DNA from: Bufo bufo
Taxonomy: Eukaryota > Chordata > Amphibia > Anura > Bufonidae
Length of the DNA stretch: 64,000 nucleotides
Reading direction: 5' to 3'
Assembly: GCF_905171765.1 (NCBI RefSeq)
Contig: NC_053392.1
Coordinates: forward strand, 451,024,722-451,088,721
Numbering within the stretch: the stretch's first letter is position 1; each line of letters opens with the position of its first letter. Under the pieces are notes generated by a model that saw nothing but the letters and a program-made list of their open reading frames with translations, ran no database searches and was not told the origin of the DNA. The position numbers and the translations under genes were made by a program. Below, one piece after another: positions 35,469 to 49,152 of the stretch.

Positions 35469-35513
<45 letters not shown>
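35130..35513. repeat. Inverted repeat flanked by (TA)n tracts
   Basis: An inverted repeat at 35182-35393 (ACTTTCCAAAGAACGAGGCA to its inverse; centre AAGCTT at 35283-35288) sits between TA runs at 35129-35162 (with an adjoining AC run) and 35473-35512. The AGGCCGAAACGTTGCTGGGG block is a well-known motif in frog repeats. Arms of about 100 bp are almost identical. Confidence 0.85.
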
Positions 35514-35517
<4 letters not shown>

Positions 35518-35964
35518 CTGGGAATGAAAAACACTAGTTCCCAATCACTGACCCGTGTAAACGTGCCACGAATATTATGTAAAAGAACTAGTTGTGAACA
35601 TAACTAGCAATCAGCATGTACTAGAAAGATAACCAGAAATGCACAAGGAATATTCACATGACTGTCCTCTCCTACTGGGATTTGCCAACCCTGACGTGTT
35701 TCTGTGAAGCCTTCATCTTGGAGTGACCCTGTATTCAAATGGCAGGGCTGAATTTCTGTCCCAGTCCAGCCTTGGTGCCACCAAGAATGCTATTAGTTAC
35801 TGGCAATTGTGAAATGGGCAGTGTAACATACTGGATAATACTGAGCAGAGATTTAAATGTCTAAAAATTACTAATTTTGTTAAATCTTTTCCCACAATCT
35901 GCTCAGCTCTTTCTGTAAAATGCTGCCTGTAGATTCCACTGCATTTCATGGTGTCTGGTTCTCT
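35514..35964. other. CEP170 intron, nothing recognised
   Basis: No coding similarity or element ends. Confidence 0.4.
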
Positions 35965-36346
35965 TTAAAGGGGCTGTTTCACTTCGGCAAATGGCATTCT
36001 ACTACAAGGCACCTACATTGTGATTGTCCATATTGCCTCCTTTGCTGTTTTGATTCATTTTTCTATCACATTATACACTGCTCGTATCCAGGGGTTACAA
36101 CCACTGCAGTGCAGATATGAGGTGGCAGGGGTGGGACCTGCTGTGAATGCGTGCCTATGAGTCCTCCCTTGGGCCAACACTGCTGGACCGCAGGGTGGTC
36201 ATAACCCCTGGATACAAGCAGGGGAAAAATTAATCAAGGCAGTAAAGGAAGCAATATGGATAATCACAATACATTTGTAAGTGTAACTTGTATTAATTTT
36301 CTCTACATGATAAATGACATTGGTCGAGGCGAAACAAGTCATTTAA
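35965..36346. mobile_element. TTAA-flanked MITE
   Basis: Bounded by TTAA at 35965-35968 and 36343-36346. The left end AGGGGCTGTTTCACTTCGGC is only partly matched by the inverted right end (ATGACTTGTTTCGCCTCG). A GGGGTTACAACC/GGTCATAACCCC pair lies inside. Confidence 0.6.
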
Positions 36347-37008
36347 GGTTCAGATAAAAAATAAAATAGCTTTTTCGACTGTGCATTTGAGAAAACAGTA
36401 CAACAATGCCAATACCAAATTTATATAAATATTATGTTTTTATACTTTCGCACAATAAAAACTCTCTTAAAATTGTACACTTTTGTGTTGCTGCATTCAA
36501 ACCATTTTGGAGCATATACAACTTTATGATCACTTTTTACAGTGTTTTTTAGGAGGCGACAATAAAAAAAACGTGTTTTCGCATTTTGATTATTTTTTAT
36601 GCTGCTCACAATACAGGATAAAAAATGTGATCAATATTGTATGGGTCATTACAAACACGACAATACTGATTATGAATAGTTTTTTTCTAAACACTTTTTT
36701 CGACTTTTACATTATTTTTTTTGCAATATCCCACTAATGGACTTGAACGTGTGATCCTCTGACTGCTCATATAATGCATAGCAATACTACACAGTTACTG
36801 TTATTTGATATAATGACTATTTAGGCCAAAATAGGCATCTATACATGTCATATCTAGGGACCACTGTATAGCCCCTGGCTAGCTGTATAAACGAGCAGTA
36901 TACACAGTTGGCACCTGCAAGTGATAGTGAGGGCACAGCTCCTGCATTCAGCAATGTGAACCGTATAGCACTGAGCAGGTAGAGGTTATGTAAATAAACT
37001 TAACATAC
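36347..37008. other. CEP170 intron, AT-rich
   Basis: Very AT-rich (36400-36740 especially) with no gene. The sequence is like decayed repeat, but no family was recognised. Confidence 0.45.
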
Positions 37009-37159
37009 CTGACACTTTTTCTTCAGATCTCTGTGGGTCTAATAATCTTTGATGTGCTTCGGCAGAAAGATTTATCTTTGCATCAATTCCTTTCGATTTT
37101 GATCTCTCTGATTCAAAAGGCTTTTTTGAAAACTGGAGCTGACTTGTAAATTTTTCATG
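37009..37159 (-). CDS. CEP170: CEP170 internal exon, post-FHA region
   Basis: This 151-nt exon gives 50 residues plus one base, starting HEKFTSQLQFSKKPFESERS and ending near RSEEKVS. The start corresponds to [20 protein letters not shown] of human CEP170; the rest is a less conserved linker. The acceptor is tgttttgtag and the donor CAG/gtatgt. Phase 0 in, phase 1 out. The matching Val codon is completed by the next exon at 19111, across the longest intron here (17.9 kb). The residues are polar and probably disordered. Confidence 0.92.
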
Positions 37160-37316
37160 CTACAAAACATGGATATACAGAAATCATAGGGGGAAAAAAA
37201 TATCATAAGAAATTGAGGAAAATTAAAAAAATAATTTTGTCACAAACACACAACAGGCCACAGAGGGGAGGGCATTCCATCATTCATAGCACCTGTGACC
37301 TTGGACATGACTGTAA

Positions 37317-38087
37317 GGCCCCTTTCACACGGGCGTTGTGGGAAAAGGTGCGGGTGCGTTGCGGGAACATGCACCATTTTTCCGCACGAGTGCAAAACAT
37401 TGTAATGCGTTTTGCACTCGCGTGAGAAAAATCGCGCATGTTTGGTACCCAAACCCGAACTTCTTCACAGAAGTTCGGGCTTGGGATCGGTGTTTTGTAG
37501 ATTGTATTATTTTCCCTTATAACATGGTTATAAGGGAAAATAATAGCATTCTAAATACAGAATTCATAGTAAAATCGGGCTGGAGGGGTTAAAAAAGAAA
37601 TAAAAAAATTAAACTCACCTTAATCCACTTGCTTGCGCAGCCTGGCTTCTCTTCTGTCTTCTTCTTTGCTGATTGCAGAAAAAGGACCTGTGGTGACGTC
37701 ACTCCGGTCATCACATGGTCCATCACATGATCCATCACCATGGTAAAAGATCATGTGACGGACCATGTGATGACCGGAGTGACGTCACCACAGGTCCCGA
37801 TTGTCTCCTAGCAACCGTGCGTGAAAATCGCACCGCATCCGCACTTGCTTGCGGATGCTTGCGATTTTCACGCAACCCCATTCATTTCTATGGGGCTTGT
37901 GTTACGTGAAAAATGCAAAAAGAGGAGCATGCTGCGATTTTCACGCAACGCACAAGTGATGCGTGAAAATCACTGCTCGTGTGCACAGCCCCATAGAAAT
38001 GAATGGGTCGGGATTCAGTGCGGGTGCAATGCTTTCAACTCACGCATCGCATCCGCGCGGAATACTCGCCCGTGTGAAAGGGGCCTT
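37317..38087. mobile_element. Long MITE, GGCCCCTTTCACACGGGCG ends
   Basis: Starts AGGCCCCTTTCACACGGGCG and ends GCCCGTGTGAAAGGGGCCT, flanked by TA/TTA bases. It contains an inner palindrome (37690-37790: GACCTGTGGTGACGTCAC and its inverse around CCATGG) and repeated GCGTGAAAATCGCA words. Related to 23871-24475. Confidence 0.8.
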
Positions 38088-38605
38088 AAGGGTGTACTAA
38101 ACTTCCATATTTGATCTTACACTTGCCTAACGTATTAGGCTACAAACAAGTGAAGTGACCCACAAGCATATCCACACATACAACGCTGCCACCACCTGTC
38201 ATTACAGTCATGTTACCAACGCATGGCGCCCAGGTTACAAACACATCAGCAGTCACAGACATACAATGCATTCTAGCATACAACAGGCAAACCTCTAGCA
38301 CACTGGCCTTTAATGGTAACACCGCAAAGCGGTACTTAGAGGGTGTGGGCACCTTTAGAGCAGAAAAGTATGTACTTATTAACACCTAACAGTTTCCCAA
38401 CTTGGGCTTTGGGAAAAGTACTTGAGGGGTTTATCCTATGGCTCATGTAAAAAATGGAAATCAGACATCATATAGAACATTACAATATCTTTCTAACAAC
38501 GCTAGAACCAGCCCTGTACCTCACATGGATCCAGAAATCTCCTCATTCAATGCTCTGCTAGATTTATATCAAGCTGGCAGCTCAAAGGGAGTGTCTTTTC
38601 TGCTG
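38088..38605. other. CEP170 intron, nothing recognised
   Basis: Contains an AACACCTAAC-type stretch but no gene or element ends. Confidence 0.4.
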
Positions 38606-38788
38606 CAGCTCAGGGGGCGTGTCCATGCTCTCCCTATCTCAGCTCAGGAGGAGTGTCCATGCTCTCCCTATCTCAGCTCAGGAGGCGTGTCCATGCTCTC
38701 CCTATCTCAGCTCAGGAGGCGTGTCCATGCTCTCCCTATCTCAGCTCAGGAGGCGTGTCCATGCTCTCCCTATCACAGCTCAGGAGGC
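38606..38788. repeat. 34-bp minisatellite, about five copies
   Basis: Unit GCTCAGGAGGCGTGTCCATG plus CTCTCCCTATCTCA. The plus-strand ORFs through it are repeat artefacts. Confidence 0.92.
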
Positions 38789-39047
38789 AGTTGAAGGCTG
38801 AAACTGAGCATGTGTGGCCATCTCAGTGAGCAGGTCAAAGAAATAAGAAAATAAAACAAACAGCAAGTGGCGCTATACAAGTGGCTTAAGTACATACAAT
38901 TACAAAAGTATTCATGTCCAGATGCTGGTTTGAAAACTGTAGAATATTTTTGTGGGACAATAATTTTAACGGTTCTTCCTGAGCCCAGGCAGAAGAGGAA
39001 GATATGGGGGGGGGGGGGGGGGGGAATGTCTGCTTTAGCTGTTCATA

Positions 39048-40509
<1,462 letters not shown>

Positions 40510-41423
40510 TATCTCTTGAAATGGTAGAAGCTACAGACATTGGCCTAGTCCTGTTGAAAGCTTTCATACAAGAATGACAGAATTACGGTAGCACAACATA
40601 AGCAAAAGATATTAGTTAGAAATTGAGTCTGGAATAAACATCATAAAACCAGTCTGTAGGGGGAGTAAGGCAGTTGGGGAACTGACAGCCTGCAGGAGGA
40701 AAGGAAAAATAAAAAATATATACAAATTTGTCATTATCATCATTGTAGTGACTTCCATAATAAAGTTATGCTGTCTATACCACACACTAAATAAATTCCA
40801 TAAAAGAATGTTAAAATTGCTGTTTTTATAAATATCTACCCCAAAATGGTTTCTAAAAATTCTACAACTAATCCTGCAAATAAAAAAACTTGCTGGAACA
40901 TAAAAGGGGGAACATATTATTGGCCCTTAAGGCTAAAATAATTATGTCACCAAGGGGTTTAAAATGCAATAATGTCCCCTGAGTTTAGGAGGTTAAATTT
41001 AAGATTTAAAAAACAAAAAGGTGCAGTGCTTAAAATGTCCCAAAAAAAGAGACAGACAGACATTCAAACAATACATTAAAAAAATAATAATATTGCATAC
41101 CAATTAGATTGGCGAGTGATCCATGCCAGGAGAATATCCCATTGAAAAACTGATCAGACCTACAATCTAGGTGTATCACCAGTGTCTGACCCTGTGTGTA
41201 TGTCATGTGACATTTTTATGTGGTCTATGACTGGCTCACTTAGCCCTCCCCTTGGTCATGTGACTAGAGGCTGGATAATCAAATGCACAAAGTCACCAGC
41301 TACGACAATTTTAGATTGTACCATAACTTTTGGTAGACATATACTACAAAGATAATATGACAAGCAAATTTGCAATCATATTTTTACCAATCTAGGGATA
41401 ACAAACATGCATATAAAATATGA
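40510..41423. other. CEP170 intron, nothing recognised
   Basis: AT-rich, with no coding blocks or element ends. Confidence 0.45.
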
Positions 41424-41890
41424 TTAAAGGGGTTATCCCATCTTAGACAATGGGGGCATATCGCTAGGATATGCCCCCATTGTCTGATAGGTGCGGGTCC
41501 CACCTCTGGGACCCGCACCTACAAGGAGAACGGAGCAGAGAAAGTTGAGGAGGGAGCACTGTGCATGAACAGCCGCCCTCCATTCATTTCTATGGAGCTG
41601 CCGAAAATAGCCGAGCGCTGGCTCTGCTTTTTACGTCTGCCCCATAGAAATGAATAGGAGCGGTGGCCGCGCATGCGCGGTGCGCTCCCATTCACTTTAA
41701 TGGGAGAGGCGGGGAGCTGCACCTGGTGGTGGACGGACTCCGGGAAATCCGGGGTCCTCCAGCCACAACTCTCCCCAGCTCCGTTCTCCTTGTAGGTGCG
41801 GGTCCTAGAGGTGGGACCCACACCTATCAGACAATGGGGGAATATACTAGCGATATGTCCCCATTGTCTAAGATGGGATAACCCCTTTAA
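41424..41890. mobile_element. TTAA-flanked foldback MITE
   Basis: Bounded by TTAA at 41424-41427 and 41887-41890, with inverted ends AGGGGTTATCCCATCTTAGA and TCTAAGATGGGATAACCCC. The arms diverge toward the centre. It contains an NRF1-like GCGCATGCGC at 41669-41678. Confidence 0.9.
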
Positions 41891-42163
41891 TTGGAAGCAA
41901 TATTTCATTCTCGGGTTCCCAGGGCTGAAACCACCATCACATGCGAAGAATAGTTTGGAAAAACATATCCCTTGTTTTGCATCCAGGTCACAGGGCCATT
42001 TTTGTCTTCCTAGAAATATAATTAGCAGGAATGTGTAGAGGGGTCTGGTCTGGATTTATACAAAATATAAAATACATTTATGATACAATACAATTCAGAA
42101 CAATTTACACAAATAATATATAACTCATATGGGTCAAAGACGATTCATAACAAATGTCATTAC

Positions 42164-42222
42164 CTTTAGAGCCTCTTCAGGTACCTTCAATTCTCCACGT
42201 AGTACAGTAAAAAGGTTGGTAT
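42164..42222 (-). CDS. CEP170: CEP170 small exon after the AT-AC intron
   Basis: A 59-nt exon too short to stand out by ORF length. Its first two bases (AT) complete the Asp codon begun in the previous exon and it continues TNLFTVLRGELKVPEEALK, closely matching human CEP170 TNLFTVVQGEMRVPEEALK as recalled. The acceptor is AC (42224-42223), not AG; TTCCTTAAT lies at 42243-42235, as expected of a U12 branch site. The 3' end is an ordinary CTAAAG/gtaatg donor in phase 0. The small size and noncanonical acceptor mean standard gene finders may skip it. Confidence 0.93.
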
Positions 42223-42243
42223 GTATATATTTGTATTAAGGAA
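42223..42243 (-). promoter_or_regulatory. U12 branch site and AC acceptor
   Basis: Minus strand 42243-42235 reads TTCCTTAAT, a match to the U12 branch consensus TTCCTTRAY, followed by ACAAATATATAC ending at 42223. The likely branch adenosine (42236 or 42237) is 13-14 nt from the intron end, within the normal U12 range. The intron terminates in AC rather than AG. Confidence 0.9.
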
Positions 42244-42357
42244 ATAACAATTGAAATACTGTGTCATTTAATCACCGCTGCAAGGGATAGAGCTTAGTTT
42301 TTCAGAAACAAAGTTTGAAATCCCCAAATCCCTTCATACAACCATTGATTTCTCTGT

Positions 42358-42837
42358 ATGTCAAAGGGCTTCTGTCACCTCACTAAACAGTTTTTTTTTG
42401 GTTACTTATAATCCCTATACTGCGATTTATGCATACATACTGTAATTAATCATTTTGGTTCAGCAGATTATGTTAAAAACGTACTTTTAAAATATGCAAA
42501 TTACCTTGCTACCAGCAAGTAGGGCGGCACATCCTCCTATTCTAAAGACGCCCCCTCCGCATGTTGATTGACAGGGCCAGCGGACGGGATCTCTCTCTGC
42601 TGGCCCTTATTGCATTCAAAATCTGGCGCCTGCGCCGTACCTGTCTTCAGTCGGCGCAGGCACACTGAGAGGCGGACGCTCGCTCGGCCGCTCCATCCTC
42701 AATGCGCCTGCGCCGATGACGTCACATCTACACCTGGCGCAGGCGCATTGAGGAAGGAGCGGCCGAGCGAGCGTCCCCCTTCTCAATGCGCCTGCGCCGG
42801 GTGTAGATGTGACGTTAACCATCTGTTTGTTAACCAT
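42358..42837. mobile_element. GC-rich foldback fragment
   Basis: An inverted repeat centred near 42740 (GGCGCAGGCGCATTGAGG against CCTCAATGCGCCTGCGCC) with CGCTCGGCCGCTCC words on both sides. GGCTTCTGTCACCTCACTAA at 42368 looks like one element end; the other end is missing where it meets the mariner remnant at 42838. TGACGTCA at 42717. Confidence 0.6.
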
Positions 42838-43639
42838 TCACATAAAAGTTTGCCTCATCACTGAACAAAATCTTCTGCGTAAACTGAGGGTCCTGTTCCA
42901 ATTTTTGTTTTGCCCATTCTGCAAATTCAGTGCACCGATCTGGGTCATCCTCATTGAGATGCTGCAGTAGCTGGAGTTTGTAAGGGTGCCATTTGTGAGT
43001 AGCTAATATCCGCCGAAGGGATGTTCCACTAATGCCACTCTCCAGTGACATGCGGCGAGTGCTACGCTGTGGGCTTTTGCTGAATAAAGCTAGGACAGCC
43101 ACTGATGTTTCTTCATTAGAGACAGATTTCATGCGTTACACATTTTGTCAAATCCAAAACTAAACCAGTTTCACGAAACTTAGCAAGCAGTTTGCTAACT
43201 GTAGCATGGGAGATGGGTGGTCTCGTAGGGTGTCTTGCATTGAAATCTGCTGCAATGACCCGGTTACTGCATTCACCAGACATCAAACACAATTTCTATC
43301 CGCTCCTCACGTGTTAACCTCGGCGACATGTCAATGGCTGTAAACAAAGAGAAACTTGTAAATAACTCATGAAAGAATAAAGTTACGTTAAAACCAAGCA
43401 CACCATTGTTTTTCGTGTGAAATTCCCAATAAGTTTGATGTGTCACATGACCCTCTTCCTATTGAAAAAACAAAAGTTGGATTCAAAATGGCCGACTTCA
43501 AAATGGCCACCATTGTCACCACCAATCTTGAAAAGTTTCCCCCTTCACATATACTAATGTGCCAGAAACAGGAAGTTAATATCACCAACCATTCCCATTT
43601 TATTAAGGTGTATCCATATAAATGGCCCACCCTGTATAT
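42838..43639 (-). mobile_element. mariner/Tc1-superfamily remnant
   Basis: The minus strand reads MSPRLTREERIEIVF near 43320, a decayed middle part, and an open stretch 42830-43132 with SLRRILATHKWHPYKLQLLQ and KILFSDEANFYVNG, the catalytic FSDEAxF block of an IS630-Tc1-mariner transposase. The right end is GGCCCACCCTG near 43639, matching the small MITE at 21279-21463. The 3' half, including the last catalytic residue, is lost. Confidence 0.8.
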
Positions 43640-45338
43640 TCAATATGGATGATCATTGACTTTAACAGCATGTGATCAGCATGAACCTGAAATAACCCAA
43701 GATGGGTTCATGGCAAGTTCAATGTATTAAAAGTGAATATATAGAGAACATTATACTATTCATTATTGTTTAGAGACATGGATTTATCTATTGGGAATGT
43801 AACTGGTTTCTCTAAACATGTTTGTCTGAAGAACAATGGGTGTTTCATGGCTAAACCATGATCTGATAAGAAGAGATGTCCATAAAATACATCTGGTGTG
43901 GAATAGATATCTATTCATACACACACATTATATATATATATTCCTGTGAACATTTATTTAGCGTTTGAACTTATTAATGATTCATACATATTATGCAATA
44001 TTGATATATTATACCCAAATATTGTTAATGTATATTTTATACCGTGTGTATCTCACTAAGTGGATATATAATTTTAGGAGATGTAGAAGAGCATTTAAGT
44101 TGAATTTTCCTAATAGGATCCATTCAGAGGAGCTGATGTTATTTCAAACATCATTACTCAATAGCTGAGACAGTTAGGGTACACAAACCAGGAGAAAAGT
44201 TATTGTTCTCTTATCTGACCATAAATAAGATGGTATGTTAACTGTCAAGCTGGATCCGTGATGTCTGGGGAAGTGATTCTAAAGTGTCAAATAGGTATCC
44301 CTCCTAATTGATCTAAGTTAGGAAAGGTTAAAGTTTAAGTTGTGTAATGAAGCCATTTATGTGTGTTAATTCTTAAATGTCTGAAATTGTTATGTGGTAC
44401 AACAGTGCCATCTGGAGGTAGATGGATAATAGTATGTCATTTTCACCAGTATTTCAAGGGTTAAAATGACATCATTGTTATCTGCATACGAATACACCCA
44501 CCTTGTCTGATTGGAAATCCCTAATCTAGAAGGAGATGAGTTCTTAGATAACATGGGGTATAAAGTATGCATTTAAGAGGTTAGGGACTAAGAACTAAAC
44601 TAAAAACAAAGAACTACAACTACAACACAAGAAAAAAATACTTGATACAAAGAAACATTGGCACAGAAAAAAATTGTCCATAAGAAGGATTCACCACAAA
44701 GAAACTCGGATTCATTTTTTTCTACTGGAAAAGTTTTGAGAACTGATCACATCCGAAACCTGTCCATCCTTGACCTGTAACGTATATTGTACTTACTGTC
44801 CATGGTATTAATAAGATATTCCTCTCAGCATATAGTCAAGAGTCCCCATACTGTGGGAACATATAGTGCTAAACACCTCCCAAAGATGCATATTGCTAAT
44901 GGGAGATTAGACATTATCTGAGTAGAGTAAAAAACCCTAAGAAATTATATTTCCATAGTCTGATTGCCGAGTGGGGTATAATATCATATTAATATCATAT
45001 ATATTTTTGATTAATCATAAGGAGACAGTGGATCTTCCTGTATTAATCCGTGTTTATCCTTTTTTATCTTCAATTTTGTATGATATATATTTCATTGGTT
45101 TTCTGATAATTCTGTGCTGGTGAGAAAGTAATATTGGGTTACACCACCATCTAGTGGTGGTTTGTTGGTAGTTTGTCAATTTGTCTATCCATTCATCTTA
45201 TGTCTGTTTTGTATTGGATTTTACTCATTTATAAATAAATTATTACATATATTTTTACATAAATATCTGTCCCTTGTTTCATCGATTGCACAAAACGAAT
45301 TAAGATTCCTTATCAAAGAACTTAGAGGTGATATGTCA
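43640..45338. other. U12-intron-adjacent CEP170 intron DNA, not recognised
   Basis: AT-rich sequence with a TA run near 43930. CAGTGCCATCTGGAGG (44406) and ACCACCATCTAGTGGTGG (45142) are similar words, hinting at an unidentified long repeat, but no ends, LTR or coding block could be shown. Confidence 0.4.
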
Positions 45339-45346
45339 GCCTAGAG

Positions 45347-45504
45347 CAGGGGTAGGCAACCTCTGGCACTTCAGCTGTTGTGAAACTACAACTCCCAGCA
45401 TGCATACTTGCTCTGCTCTTCTCAGAACTCCCATAGAAATAAATGGAGCATGCTGGGAATTGTAGTTTCACAACAGCTGGAGTGCCAAAGGTTGCTGACC
45501 CCTG
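45347..45504. mobile_element. hAT MITE with perfect 8-bp duplication
   Basis: A 158-bp element starting CAGGGGTAGGCAACCTCTGG and ending GGTTGCTGACCCCTG, flanked by GCCTAGAG at 45339-45346 and 45505-45512. Contains AACTACAACTCCCAGCATGC and its inverse. Confidence 0.93.
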
Positions 45505-45728
45505 GCCTAGAGGATGCGATCATTTTATATTTTATTTTTCTAGGATCCTCTCTTTTATAATGAAGATTCATTTTATATAGAAGATAATTCGACATAGTAA
45601 ATATATAAATCACAGATATCTTGCAAAACAACATTTGTTTAATAGCTGGGGCATTCTGGTTTTGTGAAACATACTGTCGAGAGAAAAAGAAAACCCTTTG
45701 GATTTCTGCATTGTTGTTCGATTACTGT

Positions 45729-46526
45729 TTAAAGAGGACCTGTCCCCACTCCTGACATGCCTGTTTTAATAGCGTCATGCATTCCCCATGTAATAACCGT
45801 TCCGTAAAATCTATTATTATGGCTCTATGTTGTGCCATTCCTTTATTATTTCTACTAGAAGTTATAAATACATTGCTTTTAGCCTTCAGTAAGGGTACAG
45901 AGGGGTGGTAACAAGTTGGGGATGTGTACCTGAGCAGACTCACTGTATCCATTCAGTGCTGCCATTTTCAGACTGTGCAGGTACACACCCCCAACTGGTT
46001 ACTAGAGAGGAGCGAATTTCCGGTTATGAAATGCGTTTGCGATTCGTTTACTGGTAAAAGGTGAATTGCGTTATGGATTCCGTTACCACGGACCATAACG
46101 TAATTCTATGACGGAATGCCTTTAGAGGAGAGGACTTCCCTGCATAACGGAAACAGGACGGATCCGTTATGCAAGCCACAGACTTCTATTATGACGGAAT
46201 GCCTCTAAAGGCATTCCGTTATGCATTCAGTCATAGAATTGCATTATGGTCCGTGGTAACAGAATCCATAATGCAATTCACCTTTTGCCAGTAAACGAAG
46301 CGTGAACAAATTTCTAAATATGAAATTTGCTCATCTCTACTGGTTACCTCCCCTCTGTACCCTTACTGCAGGCTGCTAGCAATTCATTCATAACTTCTAG
46401 TAGAAATAATAAAGGAATGACACAACATATAGCCATAAGAATAGATGCCCCAGAATTGTTATTACATGGGGAATAAAAGTAGCTATTAAAACAAGCATGT
46501 CCAGTGGGATGAAAGCTCCTCTTTAA
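45729..46526. mobile_element. TTAA-flanked MITE, host of a nested hAT MITE
   Basis: Bounded by TTAA at 45729-45732 and 46523-46526, with ends AGAGGACCTGTCCC and, inverted, AGAGGAGCTTTCATCCC. Inner words ATTCCTTTATTATTTCTACT and its inverse confirm the arms. It is interrupted by the element at 46003-46339. Confidence 0.85.
46003..46339. mobile_element. hAT MITE nested in the TTAA MITE
   Basis: Starts TAGAGAGGAGCGAATTTC and ends GAAATTTGCTCATCTCTA, flanked by CTGGTTAC at 45995-46002 and 46340-46347, a perfect 8-bp duplication. The interior is an imperfect hairpin. Confidence 0.93.
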
Positions 46527-47769
46527 TGGTCCTTTTATACTGCCGCCTAACAAAAGCCAATCGACAGTAACACACCACCGCTAATTATTTCCATGTTATA
46601 CTCTGTTCGTGGAAAAGAATGAAAATAACAGAAGTGCCGGACACACAACTGATACAAACGGAGCTGAACAGACTCCAATGACTACAACAGACCCCATTCT
46701 GTTTCCGTTCAGGAACCTGATTTTTTACCAGACAAAAGGTTAGCACCCAGAACTTTTTCCGACGAACTGAGCCTCTAACGCAGATGTAAACAAGCCTTTA
46801 CCTGCAATTACACACAATTATCGTTAGCATGGGGACAAACAATCAGTAATACAAATGTTTCTTCCCATACAGTTTTTATTTATCTACACAGAGTGATGTG
46901 CTGCCGACAAACAAGCATTTTTAATGTTGCATGAAATAGGATTTGCATATACAAAAGCCATATCCCAGTGAGCAAAAGAGCGCCAACCATGGAGTGTGAT
47001 AATTGGATAAAAGTGATATTCAGTGAAGAATAACAAATCTGCATACCAAGATGATAAGGCAGGTACTTTTGTCTGGTGCCATGCTAATAAAACATATAAA
47101 GATGACATTTCTCCACTCATTTATGATATGGGGTGGCATGTCAAGTTAATGGACCAATTGGAAAAGTAATTATTACCTCAATGGTCAGTATACTGTAGAG
47201 ATGTACATACAACCTTTGGACATTTTTCAGATTCGAATAATAGATAATAAGAATTGGTGATTAAGTCATTTTTCAGGATCAGAATGCATCTGGTCACAAA
47301 GCAATGAGTGGTAAAGCTTTTATTTATAAAAGGCATATCAACTCAATGCAGGAGGCATACATAGATCTCATAGGTACCAATAACAAAATTAATATGGACC
47401 TCCCCTGTCCACCACTGACATGTTAGCAGAGTATGAGTGTACAGATCCCATTGTGGGGCTGCAGTGAGCGATGCACAAGCAGGAGACCACATCCCTACTA
47501 CTACTATATGTGCCAGCTCCGCTCTGCTAAAGCCTGGCATAGACGTGCTATGTCAAGCTTTAGCGGAGCAGACATAGGCAAGAGGAGCCATATGCCTCTG
47601 CTAATGCCTCGCATCAGTATATACAAGGTTTTAGCCTTGTGTACACATTCTAAAGAGCTATAGGCAACTGAACATCAGGTGCCTATTTTTAAAGGTAGAA
47701 TATATTACAAAAGTGAAATATATGCAATATAGAAAATGTTTTATTACACTTTGTCACCTCCTCTCCAAA
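46527..47769. other. CEP170 intron, nothing recognised
   Basis: Decayed repeat words (46610-46790) and otherwise unique-looking DNA; a TAGCAGAG/CTCTGCTA pair near 47430-47530. No gene. Confidence 0.4.
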
Positions 47770-48547
47770 CAGTATCTCACAAAAGTGAGTACACCCCTCA
47801 CATTTTTGTAAATATTTTATTATATCGTTTCATGGGACAACACTGAAGATATGACACTTTGATACAATGTAAAGTAGTCAGTGTACAGCTTGTAGAACAG
47901 TGTAAACCTAAACAGTGTAAACCTAAAAAAAAATAGCTCAACACACAGCCATTATGCCTAAAACGCTGGCAACAAAAGTGAGTACACCCCTAAGTGAGAT
48001 GGCCAAATTGTGCCCAAAGTGTCAATATTTTGTGTAGCCACTATTATGTTCCAGCACTACCTTAACTCTCTTGGGCATGGATTTCACTAGCGCTTCACAG
48101 GTTGCTACTAGAATCCTCTTCCAGTCCTCCATGAAGACATCATGGAGCTGGTGGATGTTAGAGACCTTTCTCTCCTCCACCTTCCGTTTGAGGATGCCCC
48201 ACAGATGCTCAATAGGGTTTAGGTCTAAAGACATGCTTGGCCAGTCCAGCACCTTTACCCTCAGTTTCTTTAGCAAGGCAGTGGTCGTCTTGGAGGTGTG
48301 TTTGGGGTTATTATCATGTTGGAATACTACCCTGCGGCAGTGTTTACAAAGGGAGGGGATCATGCTCTGCTTCAGTATGTCACAGTACATGTTGGCATTC
48401 ATGGTTCCCTCAGTGAACTGTAGCTCTCCACAACTGGCAGCACTCATGCAGCCTCAAACCATGACACTCCCACCACCATGCTTGACTGTAGACACAATTG
48501 TCTTTGTACTGCCCACCTGCACGCTTGACACCATCTAAACCAAATAA

Positions 48548-48742
48548 CACATTTCTCGCACCATAAGACGCATTTTTTCTCGCCTAAAGTGGGGGGAAAT
48601 GTCCCGGCGTCTTATGGGGTGAATACTAATGAGCGCTTCAATTATGGAAGTGCTCATTAGTACCGCAGGACTGGGAAGTGGTGAAGGCTCTGTGTATGTG
48701 TCTTATGGGCCAGTGAGTCTTATAGGGCGAAAAATTCAGTAA
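48548..48742. mobile_element. AAGACGC-type repeat nested in the Tc1 element
   Basis: ACATTTCTCGCACCATAAGACG on the left and CTTATAGGGCGAAAAATTCA on the right, with the ACTAATGAGCGCTTC block of the 14579-15282 element inside. A deleted copy of that family. Confidence 0.7.
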
Positions 48743-49152
48743 GTTTATCTTGGTCTCATCAGACCACAGAACACGGTTCCAGTAATCCATGTCCTTAGTC
48801 TGCTTGTCTTCAGCAAAATGCATGATGCTTTCTTGTGCATCATCTTTAGAAGAGGCTTCCTTTTGGGATGTCAGTACTGAAGACCAATTTGATGCAGTGT
48901 GTGGTGTATGGTCTAAGCACTGACTGGCTGACCCCACCCCTTTAACTTCTGCAGCAAAGCTGGTAGCACTCATATGTCTATTTTGGAAAGATTACCTCTA
49001 GATATGACACTGAGCACATGCACTCATCTTCTTTGGTTGACAATGGCGAGGTCTGTTCTGAGTGGAACCTGTCTTGTTAAACCGATGTATGGTCTTGGCA
49101 ACCATGCTGCAGCTCAGTTTCAGGGTGTTGGCAATATTCTGATAGCCTAGAC

